Shown one piece after another: positions 25,089-33,128 of a stretch of DNA of 37,697 bases. Source of the DNA: CAYZJV01 sp964616275 (GTDB lineage Bacteria; Spirochaetota; Spirochaetia; Sphaerochaetales; Sphaerochaetaceae); the NCBI GenBank assembly GCA_964616275.1, contig CAZTUL010000015.1, forward strand, positions 1-37,697. The letters run 5' to 3'. The notes under the pieces were generated by a model. That model worked only from the letters and a program-made list of their open reading frames with translations, was not told the origin of the DNA and did no database searches. The stretch's first letter is position 1, and the number at the start of each line of letters is the position of its first letter. Both the position numbers and the translations under genes were made by a program.

Positions 25089-26553
25089 AGGAATTCTTTA
25101 TTTCCTCTGCAATAATCTCTGATGCGATGAGTACCATGGGAACTCCTACTCCTGGATGGGTATATTGTCCTGTGTGAAAGAGATTGGTAATTTTTTTACT
25201 CCGGTGCGTGGGTCTAAAAACAGCAGTCTGAAAAAGTGTGTGTGAAAGTCCAAGTGCAGTCCCTTTGAAGGCATGATAATCCTCGATGAAATCACGGTGT
25301 GTATATACGCGCTGTACGGTGACATCCTGAGTGAGATCCTCACCGGTTACCTGCTTAACATGTTCAAGCACGTGAGCGAGATACCGGTCTCTTTGTTCAT
25401 CAGAATCATCCAGGCCAGGTGCCACAGGAACAAGGAGGAATACATTTTCACCCCCTTCAGGTGCCGATTTAGGGTCTGTTTTTGAAATGCAGCTGAGGTA
25501 GAAACAGGGTTTTTCCGGCCATGTGGGATTTTTAAAGATAGTGTCGAAGTGTGTATGCCAATTTTCTGCAAAGTAGAGGTTGTGATGCTCAAGATTTTTC
25601 AGTTTACGATTAATACCGAGATAGACAATGAACATAGAGGGGGCAACAACACGCTTTTCCCAATAGCGATTAGAGTATTGTGAGTCAGCAGTACTCAATA
25701 CAGCCGTGTCGATATGATGATAATCAGCACTCGATACCACCACATCTGCAGCATATCGATCTTTTGTCGTCTGAACAGCAATAGCTTTACCCTGTTCTGT
25801 AACAATTTCGGTAACCTCTTCCCCGGTAACCAGCCTCACGCCCATCTCTTTGCACAGTTTTACAAATCCCTGTGCCGCTCCAGCCATACCGTCATCGGGG
25901 AAGAACACACCAAGCTCTAAATCGACGTGGGACATAATGGAGTAGATTGCAGGTGCATCCACCGGATTCGTTCCTAAGAATACCATGGCGTATTCAAGAA
26001 TCTGCCGGGCTCGTCTGTCATCAAAATAATTTCCCACGAACTTATCGAGTTTCTTGAATATGCCTAATCGTAATCCTTCGGTCATAATTCTCTTGTTAAA
26101 AAACTCACCAAGATGCTTATACTCTTTGTACAGAAAGTCCTTCATAGCTACTGTGTATTTGTAGGTTGCCTGCTGCATATACCGAGAAAGAGCCTCTCCA
26201 CCACCTGGTTCGAAAGATTCAAACAGAGCGATATTCTCCTCTTTTCTTGGGCTGAGCTGTGCCGTGTCTCCATCGCCAAAAAAGACCTTGTAATAGGGAT
26301 CCAGCGGTAGCAAATTGTAGTAATCCTTCCTCTCTTTACCGAAGAGAGAGAAATATCTCTCAAACACTTCCGGCATGAGATACCAGGATGGGCCAAGATC
26401 AAATGTGTATCCATCATGTTTCCAGTGACGTGCACGACCACCGAGATCATCAAGCTTCTCGATTACTGTCACATCCCATCCATCCCTAGCCAATAAGGCT
26501 GCACTCGAGAGACCACCGAAGCCGCCTCCGATAACCACAACATGCTTTTTCAT
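25078..26553 (-). CDS. crtI: Phytoene desaturase (lycopene-forming, CrtI type)
   Basis: 491 residues. FAD-dependent desaturase converting phytoene to lycopene. Seen: dinucleotide-binding VVVIGGGFGGLSSA (residues 5-18), EKLDDLGGRAR, the substrate-channel signature FDLGPSWYLMPEVFERYF, and the C-terminal FAD motif HTGQYTHPGVGVPMVLIASE. The GPSWY(L/W)MP version is what I recall from Bacteroidota-type CrtI. ATG 26553 is chosen because the Rossmann motif must begin within a few residues; there is no strong ribosome binding site. First gene of the leftward operon; it also starts the divergent control region with the cyclase gene. The paralogue at 27347 differs in the substrate signature. Confidence 0.92.
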   Translation of the reverse strand: MKKHVVVIGGGFGGLSSAALLARDGWDVTVIEKLDDLGGRARHWKHDGYTFDLGPSWYLMPEVFERYFSLFGKERKDYYNLLPLDPYYKVFFGDGDTAQLSPRKEENIALFESFEPGGGEALSRYMQQATYKYTVAMKDFLYKEYKHLGEFFNKRIMTEGLRLGIFKKLDKFVGNYFDDRRARQILEYAMVFLGTNPVDAPAIYSIMSHVDLELGVFFPDDGMAGAAQGFVKLCKEMGVRLVTGEEVTEIVTEQGKAIAVQTTKDRYAADVVVSSADYHHIDTAVLSTADSQYSNRYWEKRVVAPSMFIVYLGINRKLKNLEHHNLYFAENWHTHFDTIFKNPTWPEKPCFYLSCISKTDPKSAPEGGENVFLLVPVAPGLDDSDEQRDRYLAHVLEHVKQVTGEDLTQDVTVQRVYTHRDFIEDYHAFKGTALGLSHTLFQTAVFRPTHRSKKITNLFHTGQYTHPGVGVPMVLIASEIIAEEIKNSYGS

Positions 26554-26651
26554 AGCTAGACAGTACAAGATTTTTGAACACATTTTAAGAAATTCATGCT
26601 ACCGTACAATCAAGTATACAAAATGGTTACCTTTGCAACCGGGAGGTTTTT
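26554..26651. promoter_or_regulatory. Divergent control region of the carotenoid island
   Basis: 98 bases separate crtI (-) and the cyclase gene (+). For crtI a -35 TTGTAC (26609-26604), 16 bp spacer and -10 TAAAAT (26587-26582) can be read on the minus strand. On the plus strand TACAAT (26605-26610) and TATACA (26615-26620) could be -10 elements but have poor -35 partners. The motif GTACAA occurs twice in the same orientation (26563-26568 and 26604-26609), which may be regulator sites. No dyad as clear as those at 15761-15836 is seen. Confidence 0.4.
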
Positions 26652-27347
26652 GTGAATCTCTATCTCATGATTACCATAGGTGTGATTGTGGCTCCGTTAG
26701 CACTGTCATTCGACAAGCGGGTCGCTTTCCATACAAAATGGAAACAGCTTCTTCTCTCCATGATTCCCATTAGTGCAATCTATATTGCCTGGGACGTGTG
26801 GGCTGCAGAAAGAGGAGACTGGTGGTTTAGTCCAGAGTTCTCCGGATCATGGAAACTTTTTGGCTTACCTCTTGGAGAGTGGTTATTCTTCTTTGTGGTT
26901 CCCTATGCATGTATCTTTATTTTTGAGGTGGTTCGATCCTATTTCCCTGCAAAAAGGCACAGCCATACGCTGGTGGTTGGAGTGTGCGGTGGAGTAACTA
27001 GTGTGCTCTGCATCATAGTCGCCGTAGTATTTCGTGATCAGGAATACACTGTACTGGCCTTATTATCGTTTGCTGTCTGGATAGCTGTCGTACTGGCTGT
27101 ACAACCGAACCTGTTTCAGGAAATTCATACCTTATGGTTCTTTCTCCTCTCCACCATTGCCTTCCTGCTGGTGAACGGAATACTCACCGGAATGCCGATT
27201 GTTCTCTACAACTCCGAGGCAATATGGAATATTCGTATAGGATCCATACCATTAGAGGACCTCTTCTACAACATCGGCATGCTTGGATTTTATCTTGTCA
27301 GCTATGAAAAAGCCGGTCACATCTTAGCAGGAAAACGGAGTAAGTAA
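26652..27347 (+). CDS. Lycopene cyclase, fused CrtYc-CrtYd type
   Basis: 231 residues, seven hydrophobic helices. Two lycopene-cyclase-domain repeats: AIYIAWDVWAAERGDWWF followed by FGLPLGEWLFFFVVPYACIF, and later a second unit with GSIPLEDLFYNIGMLGFY. These are the PLE/LPLxE motifs of the membrane cyclases found as fused proteins in archaea and Bacteroidota. It would form a beta-ionone ring on one or both ends of lycopene; the neighbours cruF and crtD argue for one ring (gamma-carotene). GTG start at 26652, with GGGAGG five bases upstream. Its stop shares one base with the crtD start (TAATG). Confidence 0.88.
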   Translation: MNLYLMITIGVIVAPLALSFDKRVAFHTKWKQLLLSMIPISAIYIAWDVWAAERGDWWFSPEFSGSWKLFGLPLGEWLFFFVVPYACIFIFEVVRSYFPAKRHSHTLVVGVCGGVTSVLCIIVAVVFRDQEYTVLALLSFAVWIAVVLAVQPNLFQEIHTLWFFLLSTIAFLLVNGILTGMPIVLYNSEAIWNIRIGSIPLEDLFYNIGMLGFYLVSYEKAGHILAGKRSK

Positions 27348-28822
27348 TGAGTGCCGCCGATACCATACATATAGTGGGGGGTGGCTTTGGTGGATTATCG
27401 GCAGCCATCTCACTTGCCGCACACGATTACCACGTAATTCTCTATGACAAGCAAGATCGTCTAGGGGGCAAGGCGAATACCAGAACCATAGGTGCCTTCA
27501 GATTCGATACCGGCCCCTCGTTACTCACATTACCGTATGTATTTGAAACACTATTCGCTCAAGCAGGAAGACGTCTTGAGGACTATATTGACCTCGTTCC
27601 TCTCTCTCCAATCACACACTACTGGTTTGCCGATCATACCCATTTTGCAAGTGACATTTTAGAAAAATTCATTCCCACTCTCACAGCTCATCTTAAAGTA
27701 ACCGAACAGGAGCTGAGAAGATATTTTTCATATGCAAAGAGAATATGGGATCTCACCCACCGTGTCTTTCTTGAACAGTCACTTCATCGCAGCTCCACAT
27801 ACCTTTCAAGACAGACTCTTTACTCACTCATGAGAATCGGATCTATCGACCTCATGAGAACCATGAATGCTGCACAGGAAAGCTCCTTTCGAGACCCGAG
27901 AATGGTACAACTTCTCAACCGGTATGCCACCTACAACGGATCTGACCCATACCAAGCTCCTGCAACTCTCAATAACATCAGTTATGTTGAACATGGATTA
28001 GGCGGTTACGGGGTAGCAAATGGCATATACGGAATTATTGAGGGAATGGAACGACTTGCTCGTGAACTCGGAGTCGAAATACATACCAATACAGAAGTAA
28101 CTCATATTGATGTTTGTACCGGGTACATAGAAATTGAGGGTGAACGAATTCCAGCATCCACCGTGGTTTCAGATGTTGATGTCCTCACACTCTATGAACA
28201 ACTGCTGGATGACCCGGATGCCCCGCTAGCAAAACGATACCGGAGGCTTCCACCCTCCTCCTCAGCATTGGTTTTCTATTGGGGAATAAATCGAACCTTC
28301 TCTGAACTGGGAGTCCACAATATTTTCTTCAGCGAAGACTACAGACGGGAGTTTGAACAGATTCATTTACTAGCAAAGGTTCCACTGGAACCAACCATCT
28401 ATGTGAATATTACAAGTAAAATCACACCAACCGACGCTCCTGTAGGACAAGAAAACTGGTTTGTCCTCATTAATGCTCCACCTCACGATGGACGGGATTG
28501 GACAACCGAATTGGAAGAGACCCGTATGCATGTAATTAATCATCTTTCAACAGTTCTCGGCACTAACCTAGAGAAACATATCGTACAAGAATCCTGGTGG
28601 ACCCCAGAGTCAATAGAACAAGAAACCGGCAGTTATCACGGCAGTCTCTATGGTATATCGTCAAATACTCGGATGGCCGCATTCCTTCGTCATCCGAACT
28701 TCTCGCGAAGACATCCCGGACTCTACCTCTGCGGAGGAAGTGTACATCCTGGAGGAGGTATGCCGTTAGCAACGCTTTCTGGTATGATAGCTACCGAGGC
28801 ATTACAGGCACGGGAGAAATAG
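27347..28822 (+). CDS. crtD: CrtD-like 1'-hydroxycarotenoid 3',4'-desaturase
   Basis: 491 residues, FAD-dependent CrtI-superfamily desaturase. Seen: IHIVGGGFGGLSAAISLA, DKQDRLGGKANT, the segment FDTGPSLLTLPYVFETLF and the C-terminal LCGGSVHPGGGMPLATLSG. The GPSLLTLP signature separates it from CrtI (GPSWY) and matches 1-hydroxycarotenoid 3,4-desaturases of the CrtD type. It would introduce the 3',4' double bond after the CruF hydration. Alternatives are a second phytoene or a beta-carotene-type desaturase; the gene set makes CrtD the best fit, but the position desaturated is inferred. Coupled to the cyclase gene (TAATG) and followed two bases later by the ketolase start. Confidence 0.8.
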   Translation: MSAADTIHIVGGGFGGLSAAISLAAHDYHVILYDKQDRLGGKANTRTIGAFRFDTGPSLLTLPYVFETLFAQAGRRLEDYIDLVPLSPITHYWFADHTHFASDILEKFIPTLTAHLKVTEQELRRYFSYAKRIWDLTHRVFLEQSLHRSSTYLSRQTLYSLMRIGSIDLMRTMNAAQESSFRDPRMVQLLNRYATYNGSDPYQAPATLNNISYVEHGLGGYGVANGIYGIIEGMERLARELGVEIHTNTEVTHIDVCTGYIEIEGERIPASTVVSDVDVLTLYEQLLDDPDAPLAKRYRRLPPSSSALVFYWGINRTFSELGVHNIFFSEDYRREFEQIHLLAKVPLEPTIYVNITSKITPTDAPVGQENWFVLINAPPHDGRDWTTELEETRMHVINHLSTVLGTNLEKHIVQESWWTPESIEQETGSYHGSLYGISSNTRMAAFLRHPNFSRRHPGLYLCGGSVHPGGGMPLATLSGMIATEALQAREK

Positions 28823-28824
28823 TA

Positions 28825-29502
28825 ATGGGAATAGGCATCGCATGTACCGTTATCGGATTGTGGACAGGTCACCTCGTGTGGATACTCTCGATGGTAGAGG
28901 TAGACTTTGGCTCAATCTGGACGTATGTACATATCATAGTGCAAGCATACCTCTACACTGGATTGTTCATTACAGCTCACGATAGCATGCATGGCTCTAT
29001 CTCAAAGAATCGAAAAATAAATAAGGTGATAGGCCAAATCGCCCTCTGGCTCTTTGCAGCATTCAGGTACAGACCCATGTTCACCAAACATATGGCCCAC
29101 CATAGAAATCCGGGAACAGAATCAGACCCCGATTTTTGCAGTAGAAGTCAGAATCCGATTCGTTGGTTCTTTCATTTCTTCTTTTCCTATGTAACTGTAA
29201 TTCAAATACTCACCATGGCTTTGCTTTTTAATACAGGCATGTATCTCATCGGAATATCTGTGGCACATCTTATTACTTTCTGGGTCATACCCGCCTTTCT
29301 AGGAACTTTCCAACTTTTCTTTTTCGGAACTTTTTTCCCTCATCGTCTTCCCCATACATCGACGATGGAACCTCATAGAGCACGTACGCAACAAAAAAAT
29401 CATGTATGGGCGATGATGAGCTGTTGGTTTTTTGGATATCACTGGGAACATCATGAGCATCCACGGTTGCCATGGTGGCAGCTATACAGTACGAAACAGT
29501 GA
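28825..29502 (+). CDS. crtW: CrtW-like beta-ring 4-ketolase
   Basis: 225 residues, integral membrane di-iron oxygenase of the fatty-acid-desaturase superfamily. Three histidine boxes are present: HDSMHG, HMAHHRNPG and the C-terminal FGYHWEHHEHP, together with PHRLPHT, as in CrtW ketolases. It would add a keto group at C4 of the single beta ring. ATG 28825 sits two bases after the crtD stop, behind CGGGAG; the open frame continues upstream inside crtD, but the spacing supports 28825. Last gene of the rightward operon. It requires oxygen, which implies exposure to oxygen in the organism's habitat. Confidence 0.85.
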   Translation: MGIGIACTVIGLWTGHLVWILSMVEVDFGSIWTYVHIIVQAYLYTGLFITAHDSMHGSISKNRKINKVIGQIALWLFAAFRYRPMFTKHMAHHRNPGTESDPDFCSRSQNPIRWFFHFFFSYVTVIQILTMALLFNTGMYLIGISVAHLITFWVIPAFLGTFQLFFFGTFFPHRLPHTSTMEPHRARTQQKNHVWAMMSCWFFGYHWEHHEHPRLPWWQLYSTKQ

Positions 29503-29519
29503 TTCATTGCCCTAGGTAG

Positions 29520-29548
29520 TTGACCAGATTCCAAGTTCACATAACAAT
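29520..29548 (+). promoter_or_regulatory. Promoter candidate for rpiB
   Basis: -35 TTGACC (29520-29525), 17 bp spacer, -10 AACAAT (29543-29548). The -35 is near consensus and the -10 matches in four of six positions. Leader of about 20 bases to ATG 29575. Confidence 0.45.
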
Positions 29549-29574
29549 ACACATGAAGAAGGAGGATAGCACAC

Positions 29575-30024
29575 ATGGAAAAAGTTGTAGTTGCGAATGA
29601 CCACGGGGCTGTAGAACTTGGGAAAAAAATTGTTGCTCATTTAGAGGCACGGGGATTTGAAGTAACCTACATGGGTGTTTCATCACAAGATTCAGTCGAC
29701 TACCCGGATATGGCAGCTCAAGCTTGTCACGAATATCTCAATGGTGGATATTCGTTCGGTGTCCTCTGCTGTGGAACTGGAATTGGTATTTCCATTTCTG
29801 CCAATAAAATTGATGGAATACGTTGTGCCCTCCCCCAAAATATCTATGCAGCACAGATGGCCAAAAGTCACAATAACGTGAACTTTGTTGCCTTTGGAGG
29901 AAGAATAGACTATCCCGAGCCGGTTCTTGCCATGCTCGATGCCTATATAGATAGTCCTTTCGAGGGGGGCAGACACGAGACACGTGTGCAAAAAATGATG
30001 GGACTTGAAAAAAGTACCTGCTAA
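29575..30024 (+). CDS. rpiB: Ribose-5-phosphate isomerase B
   Basis: 149 residues, LacAB_rpiB family. Interconverts ribose-5-phosphate and ribulose-5-phosphate in the non-oxidative pentose phosphate pathway. Seen: ANDHGAVELGKKI (D9, H10), GVLCCGTGIGISISANK with the catalytic Cys66, SHNNVNFVAFGGR, and the C-terminal Arg region FEGGRHETRVQK. ATG 29575 follows AAGGAGG. Full length. Its stop is part of the CTAA shared with the convergent HAD-cytidine deaminase gene. Confidence 0.94.
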   Translation: MEKVVVANDHGAVELGKKIVAHLEARGFEVTYMGVSSQDSVDYPDMAAQACHEYLNGGYSFGVLCCGTGIGISISANKIDGIRCALPQNIYAAQMAKSHNNVNFVAFGGRIDYPEPVLAMLDAYIDSPFEGGRHETRVQKMMGLEKSTC

Positions 30025-31106
30025 CTCTCTTTAGTGCTCTTCGGCCGTCGCGTCGGGAAAATAAACGGGTGTGGCAGCAGTTCGTTGAATCGATACTGTT
30101 CACACCTGCCTTGGGTGTCATAGAGATAGACCATGGTGTGCTCGGTGGCGAATTCTGCAATTACTTGCAAGCACAGAGCACATGGAGGAGCCGGAGGGTC
30201 ATCGTCTGAAACGACTACGACCATATCGATAGGGAAATCACCCTCCTGAGATACTGCTCCCAGAATAGCTCCCCGTTCAGCACAAATAGTTCCACCATAA
30301 CTGCTATTTTCTACATTACAACCGCTATATACCTGAGCTGTTTCCCCACTTACTACTGCAGCACCGACAGAGAAATGGGAATAGGGGGCATACGCGTGCA
30401 TCCGTGCTTGTGTTGCAAGCTCTCTCGCCTTGAATCTGAGGAGTTGTCGATTGAAGGCTTCAATTGTTGAAAAATCATCAAAATCGTCAAACCCGGAGAT
30501 AATAAAATCGGCACCTTCTTCGCGCAGCTTTTCCTCTGAAAAGCTCGAAGTTATACCGCCACAGAGCATCTGTGCACTCTTTGCCGCCTGGATTCCATTC
30601 GGAGCATCCTCGAAGACCACACACTCCTGTGACTCGACCCCAAGAGACTCAAGAGCTTTCAGATAAATATCGGGAAACGGTTTTTTTCTAGCTACGTTCT
30701 TACCATGTATGAGTGCAGTGAACCACTCCGGATTCAGCCCCATAACGGCAAGATTAATCTCCATCTTCCTTTTATCTGCACTGGTAGCGACTGCCATACG
30801 TATGCCGGCTTTATGTGCGCGAGTAAGAAACTGCACAACCCCAGGAAGTGCCTGAATATTTCCGGTAACCAGCTTCTCATAGATGGCATAGGTCCCCGCT
30901 TTAGCCTCTTCAAGATCAATTTTAACACTGTATTTTTCTGCCACACCACCAAGATATCTGTCTTCACCTGCTCCAACAAACGGAATGAAGTCATCCGGTT
31001 CAGTTTTCATCCCAATGGTAGAAAAATAGGAAATCGCAGCCTGTGCGGTATAGGCTTCAGAATCAATAAGGACACCATCCATGTCGAACACGATTGCAGA
31101 AATCAT
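30021..31106 (-). CDS. HAD phosphatase-cytidine deaminase fusion
   Basis: 361 residues with two complete catalytic domains. Residues 1 to about 215 form a HAD hydrolase of the beta-phosphoglucomutase/phosphatase type: nucleophile D8 and D10 in FDMDGVLID, motif II VATSAD (108-111), K141/K142, and motif IV VFEDAPNG. Residues about 225-361 form a cytidine deaminase: APYSHFSVGAA, zinc ligands in TICAERG (C275, with catalytic E277) and PPCALC (C309, C312). The CDA part would deaminate cytidine or deoxycytidine; the HAD part may dephosphorylate a nucleotide or sugar phosphate, which is inference. Third gene of the operon with the outer-membrane protein and Fic genes (30 bases after fic), with AAGGTGG upstream of ATG 31106. 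Both halves are intact, so it is not a read-through artefact. Confidence 0.9.
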   Translation of the reverse strand: MISAIVFDMDGVLIDSEAYTAQAAISYFSTIGMKTEPDDFIPFVGAGEDRYLGGVAEKYSVKIDLEEAKAGTYAIYEKLVTGNIQALPGVVQFLTRAHKAGIRMAVATSADKRKMEINLAVMGLNPEWFTALIHGKNVARKKPFPDIYLKALESLGVESQECVVFEDAPNGIQAAKSAQMLCGGITSSFSEEKLREEGADFIISGFDDFDDFSTIEAFNRQLLRFKARELATQARMHAYAPYSHFSVGAAVVSGETAQVYSGCNVENSSYGGTICAERGAILGAVSQEGDFPIDMVVVVSDDDPPAPPCALCLQVIAEFATEHTMVYLYDTQGRCEQYRFNELLPHPFIFPTRRPKSTKES

Positions 31107-31136
31107 GTGGGTTCCACCTTCTTCTCTTATAATTGT

Positions 31137-31895
31137 CTACAGAGCTTCCACCGCTTCCTGCAGAATACTGATAAGCGGTTGATAATCGCCTTCCAATGCA
31201 GCAATGTCTGCCTCAAGCAACCGTAAATCTGAAGTGTCTGAAGGATTAATCCTCCAACCTGCCGCATGACTGAGCTGCTGGAAAAAGAGCCTCATGGTTC
31301 GCGTATTGCCATCTAGGAAAGGATGCAGTGCATGCACCTCTGCCATGAAGTATGCAAGGTTATCGATAAATTCATGAAACTCCTGATTCCTGAGATAATG
31401 GTATTCTCGCAACTTATCAAATATCTCGGTTGCCATACTATGAATATATTGAGGAAGACAGAATATGGTTCTCTGTGTAATCGGAATATATCTCACAATT
31501 CCAGCGTGAGGGAAGATATCGTAGAAAAGTCGCGTATGCAGAGTCTTAAGATGATCAAAATCGAACTCCCATTCTTGTGGACCCTTGAGTATCTCGGCCA
31601 TGCGGATTGCAACAATCTCAGTCTCTACAGTTTCCAACAATTCCTCGTCTCTAATACCAAAGTAATTAATGTATACTTCAGTACCGGGATAGCACCCGTC
31701 GGTAGAAGTCTCGCCGGTATCTTCCTTGCTGATCTGATAATGATCCATAACCGCAGAAACTGCCTCATCGCCCGACATATCGTCATCGAGAACGTCACGT
31801 GCAAGTTGTTCAGCACGTTCCGTCATAGGATAATTTTCAGTTTCCTGTACAAAACAGATGAAGTCCAGATGCCTTCGCAAGTGACTTTCTTTCAT
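31137..31895 (-). CDS. Fic-family AMP transferase with VbhA-like N-terminus
   Basis: 252 residues. Fic domain with the catalytic loop HPFLDGNTRTMR (H191 to R202); the catalytic His and the Asn are present, while the second Gly of GNGR is Thr, as in many GNTR variants. The flap region (YIPITQRTIFCL) and the class I entry CYPGTEVYINYFGIRDEELL are visible. Residues about 25-55 (AEQLARDVLDDDMSGDEAVSAV) resemble VbhA-type inhibitory helices but lack a clear (S/T)xxxE(G/N) motif. Fic proteins usually AMPylate protein hydroxyls; the target is unknown. ATG 31895 follows GGAGG by four bases. It lies 12 bases after the outer-membrane protein gene and 30 before the HAD-CDA gene, on the same strand; no separate antitoxin gene is seen. 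Confidence 0.88.
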   Translation of the reverse strand: MKESHLRRHLDFICFVQETENYPMTERAEQLARDVLDDDMSGDEAVSAVMDHYQISKEDTGETSTDGCYPGTEVYINYFGIRDEELLETVETEIVAIRMAEILKGPQEWEFDFDHLKTLHTRLFYDIFPHAGIVRYIPITQRTIFCLPQYIHSMATEIFDKLREYHYLRNQEFHEFIDNLAYFMAEVHALHPFLDGNTRTMRLFFQQLSHAAGWRINPSDTSDLRLLEADIAALEGDYQPLISILQEAVEAL

Positions 31896-31907
31896 GAATC
31901 CTCCGAA

Positions 31908-33023
31908 TTAAAATTGATAGCCTACACCCAACCGGACAATACCTGAGAGTTCATACGGGATGAAACTCCCACCAAAGAGGAATCGAGTTTCGGCTTGTAT
32001 TCCAACAGACCATGTGTCTGATATGAGGTAACGACCATTCAACTGGAGCATTGGCCCAATAAAGAGTCCCAACTGATCCAAACTGGTATCGGTATGTACT
32101 TCTCCACTGGTAAAGAGAAGCGCTAATCCACCCGCAGCTTCCAGTGAGAATCGTTCAGAGAGTGGATATGCCGAAACAATTGTTCCGTGAGCGTCAACTC
32201 CAGTGATGAATGTGCCAGCTGTATCAAGTGAATAACCCTGGAAACCTAATCCTATTGCATATCCCAAATCGAACGCTTTGTTATTCGGCCACACATTATT
32301 CTGTACATAGTCAATTGATACTGAGGGAAGCATCAGCGGCTTGAGGTTTTGATAGGTACCGGCCGAATTAAACCATGCGGAGGTGAATAACGCATCAAAC
32401 TTCGTTCCAATACCGGCATACACATCTAATCGGGTTCTTTTTTCTTCATCCGCTGGTGCCAGCGTGACCTGCTGAATAGGTTCATCCGCTTCAGCAATAT
32501 TGGGCTCATCATCCCATCCTTCAAAGGTGGTCCAATCATCTTCAGCTACCATGAAATCATTAAAGAATCCCTCATCATAGGAGGCTGCAGTTTCCTCTGC
32601 CGGAACCATTGCAACAAAGGACTCTTCTTGGGTAGTCTCCTGAGCTTCAAGATCCTCTTCAGCAATTTCGGGTTCTTTCTCGGGAATAACGTTCCCAGAT
32701 ACATCGCTTGCTCCATACACAGCTGGATTATAGGCAAGTACTGCACTATCACTCCAATATTCACCATCATAGCTTTGCTGGATATGCAGTACATATTCTT
32801 GGGAGTCATCAACTGGACCAATGGTATATTCGGTTACCGAAGCATCAACCACAATCCACTTTTCTGGATTCTCACTGTTCACCTGAAACCTAAATGCTGT
32901 TACATCCGAATCAGCGGCTTCCCACTCCCAGGTTATCTCAAGAGGTTCCGCACAAAGTAAGCCAATGGGGAAGAGCATAATAACTGCTGCAAGTATAAGC
33001 TTTTTATGTGACCATATCTTCAT
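31908..33023 (-). CDS. Outer-membrane beta-barrel protein with FN3-like N-domain
   Basis: 371 residues. Signal peptide (residues 1-25, MKIWSHKKLILAAVIMLF, cleavage probably after LCA), then a fibronectin-III-like strand pattern (about 30-100: LEITWEWEAADSD, EYVLHIQQSYDGEYW), a strongly acidic Glu/Asp-rich linker (about 110-195), and a C-terminal region of amphipathic strands ending in Phe (VRLGVGYQF), the typical outer-membrane insertion end. Similar designs occur in spirochaetal outer-membrane proteins; an exact family was not recognised. ATG 33023 follows GGGAGG nine bases upstream. Possible promoter TTGACC with TACGCT at 18 bp is weak. First gene of a three-gene operon with fic and the HAD-CDA gene. 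Confidence 0.82.
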   Translation of the reverse strand: MKIWSHKKLILAAVIMLFPIGLLCAEPLEITWEWEAADSDVTAFRFQVNSENPEKWIVVDASVTEYTIGPVDDSQEYVLHIQQSYDGEYWSDSAVLAYNPAVYGASDVSGNVIPEKEPEIAEEDLEAQETTQEESFVAMVPAEETAASYDEGFFNDFMVAEDDWTTFEGWDDEPNIAEADEPIQQVTLAPADEEKRTRLDVYAGIGTKFDALFTSAWFNSAGTYQNLKPLMLPSVSIDYVQNNVWPNNKAFDLGYAIGLGFQGYSLDTAGTFITGVDAHGTIVSAYPLSERFSLEAAGGLALLFTSGEVHTDTSLDQLGLFIGPMLQLNGRYLISDTWSVGIQAETRFLFGGSFIPYELSGIVRLGVGYQF

Positions 33024-33128
33024 ACGTGTGAACCTCCCATCCCCCTATCGGAGACGTACTCCTAGCGTAGCCATGGATACTGCTTTAGGTCAAGAGCAAA
33101 GCTCTCTTCAATTGGGCGATATTCTTTA

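Noticed and set aside
27347..28822. Second CRTI-like protein as a duplicate phytoene desaturase
   Set aside because: The substrate signature GPSLLTLP differs from GPSWY in crtI, and cruF and the monocyclase need a CrtD-type step.
28597..28824. Upstream extension of the ketolase reading frame
   Set aside because: It lies within crtD in another frame; ATG 28825 two bases after the crtD stop with a GGGAG ahead gives a normal CrtW N-terminus.
31137..31895. Fic gene as half of a classical toxin-antitoxin pair
   Set aside because: The neighbours are an outer-membrane protein and a metabolic fusion; no small antitoxin frame precedes it.
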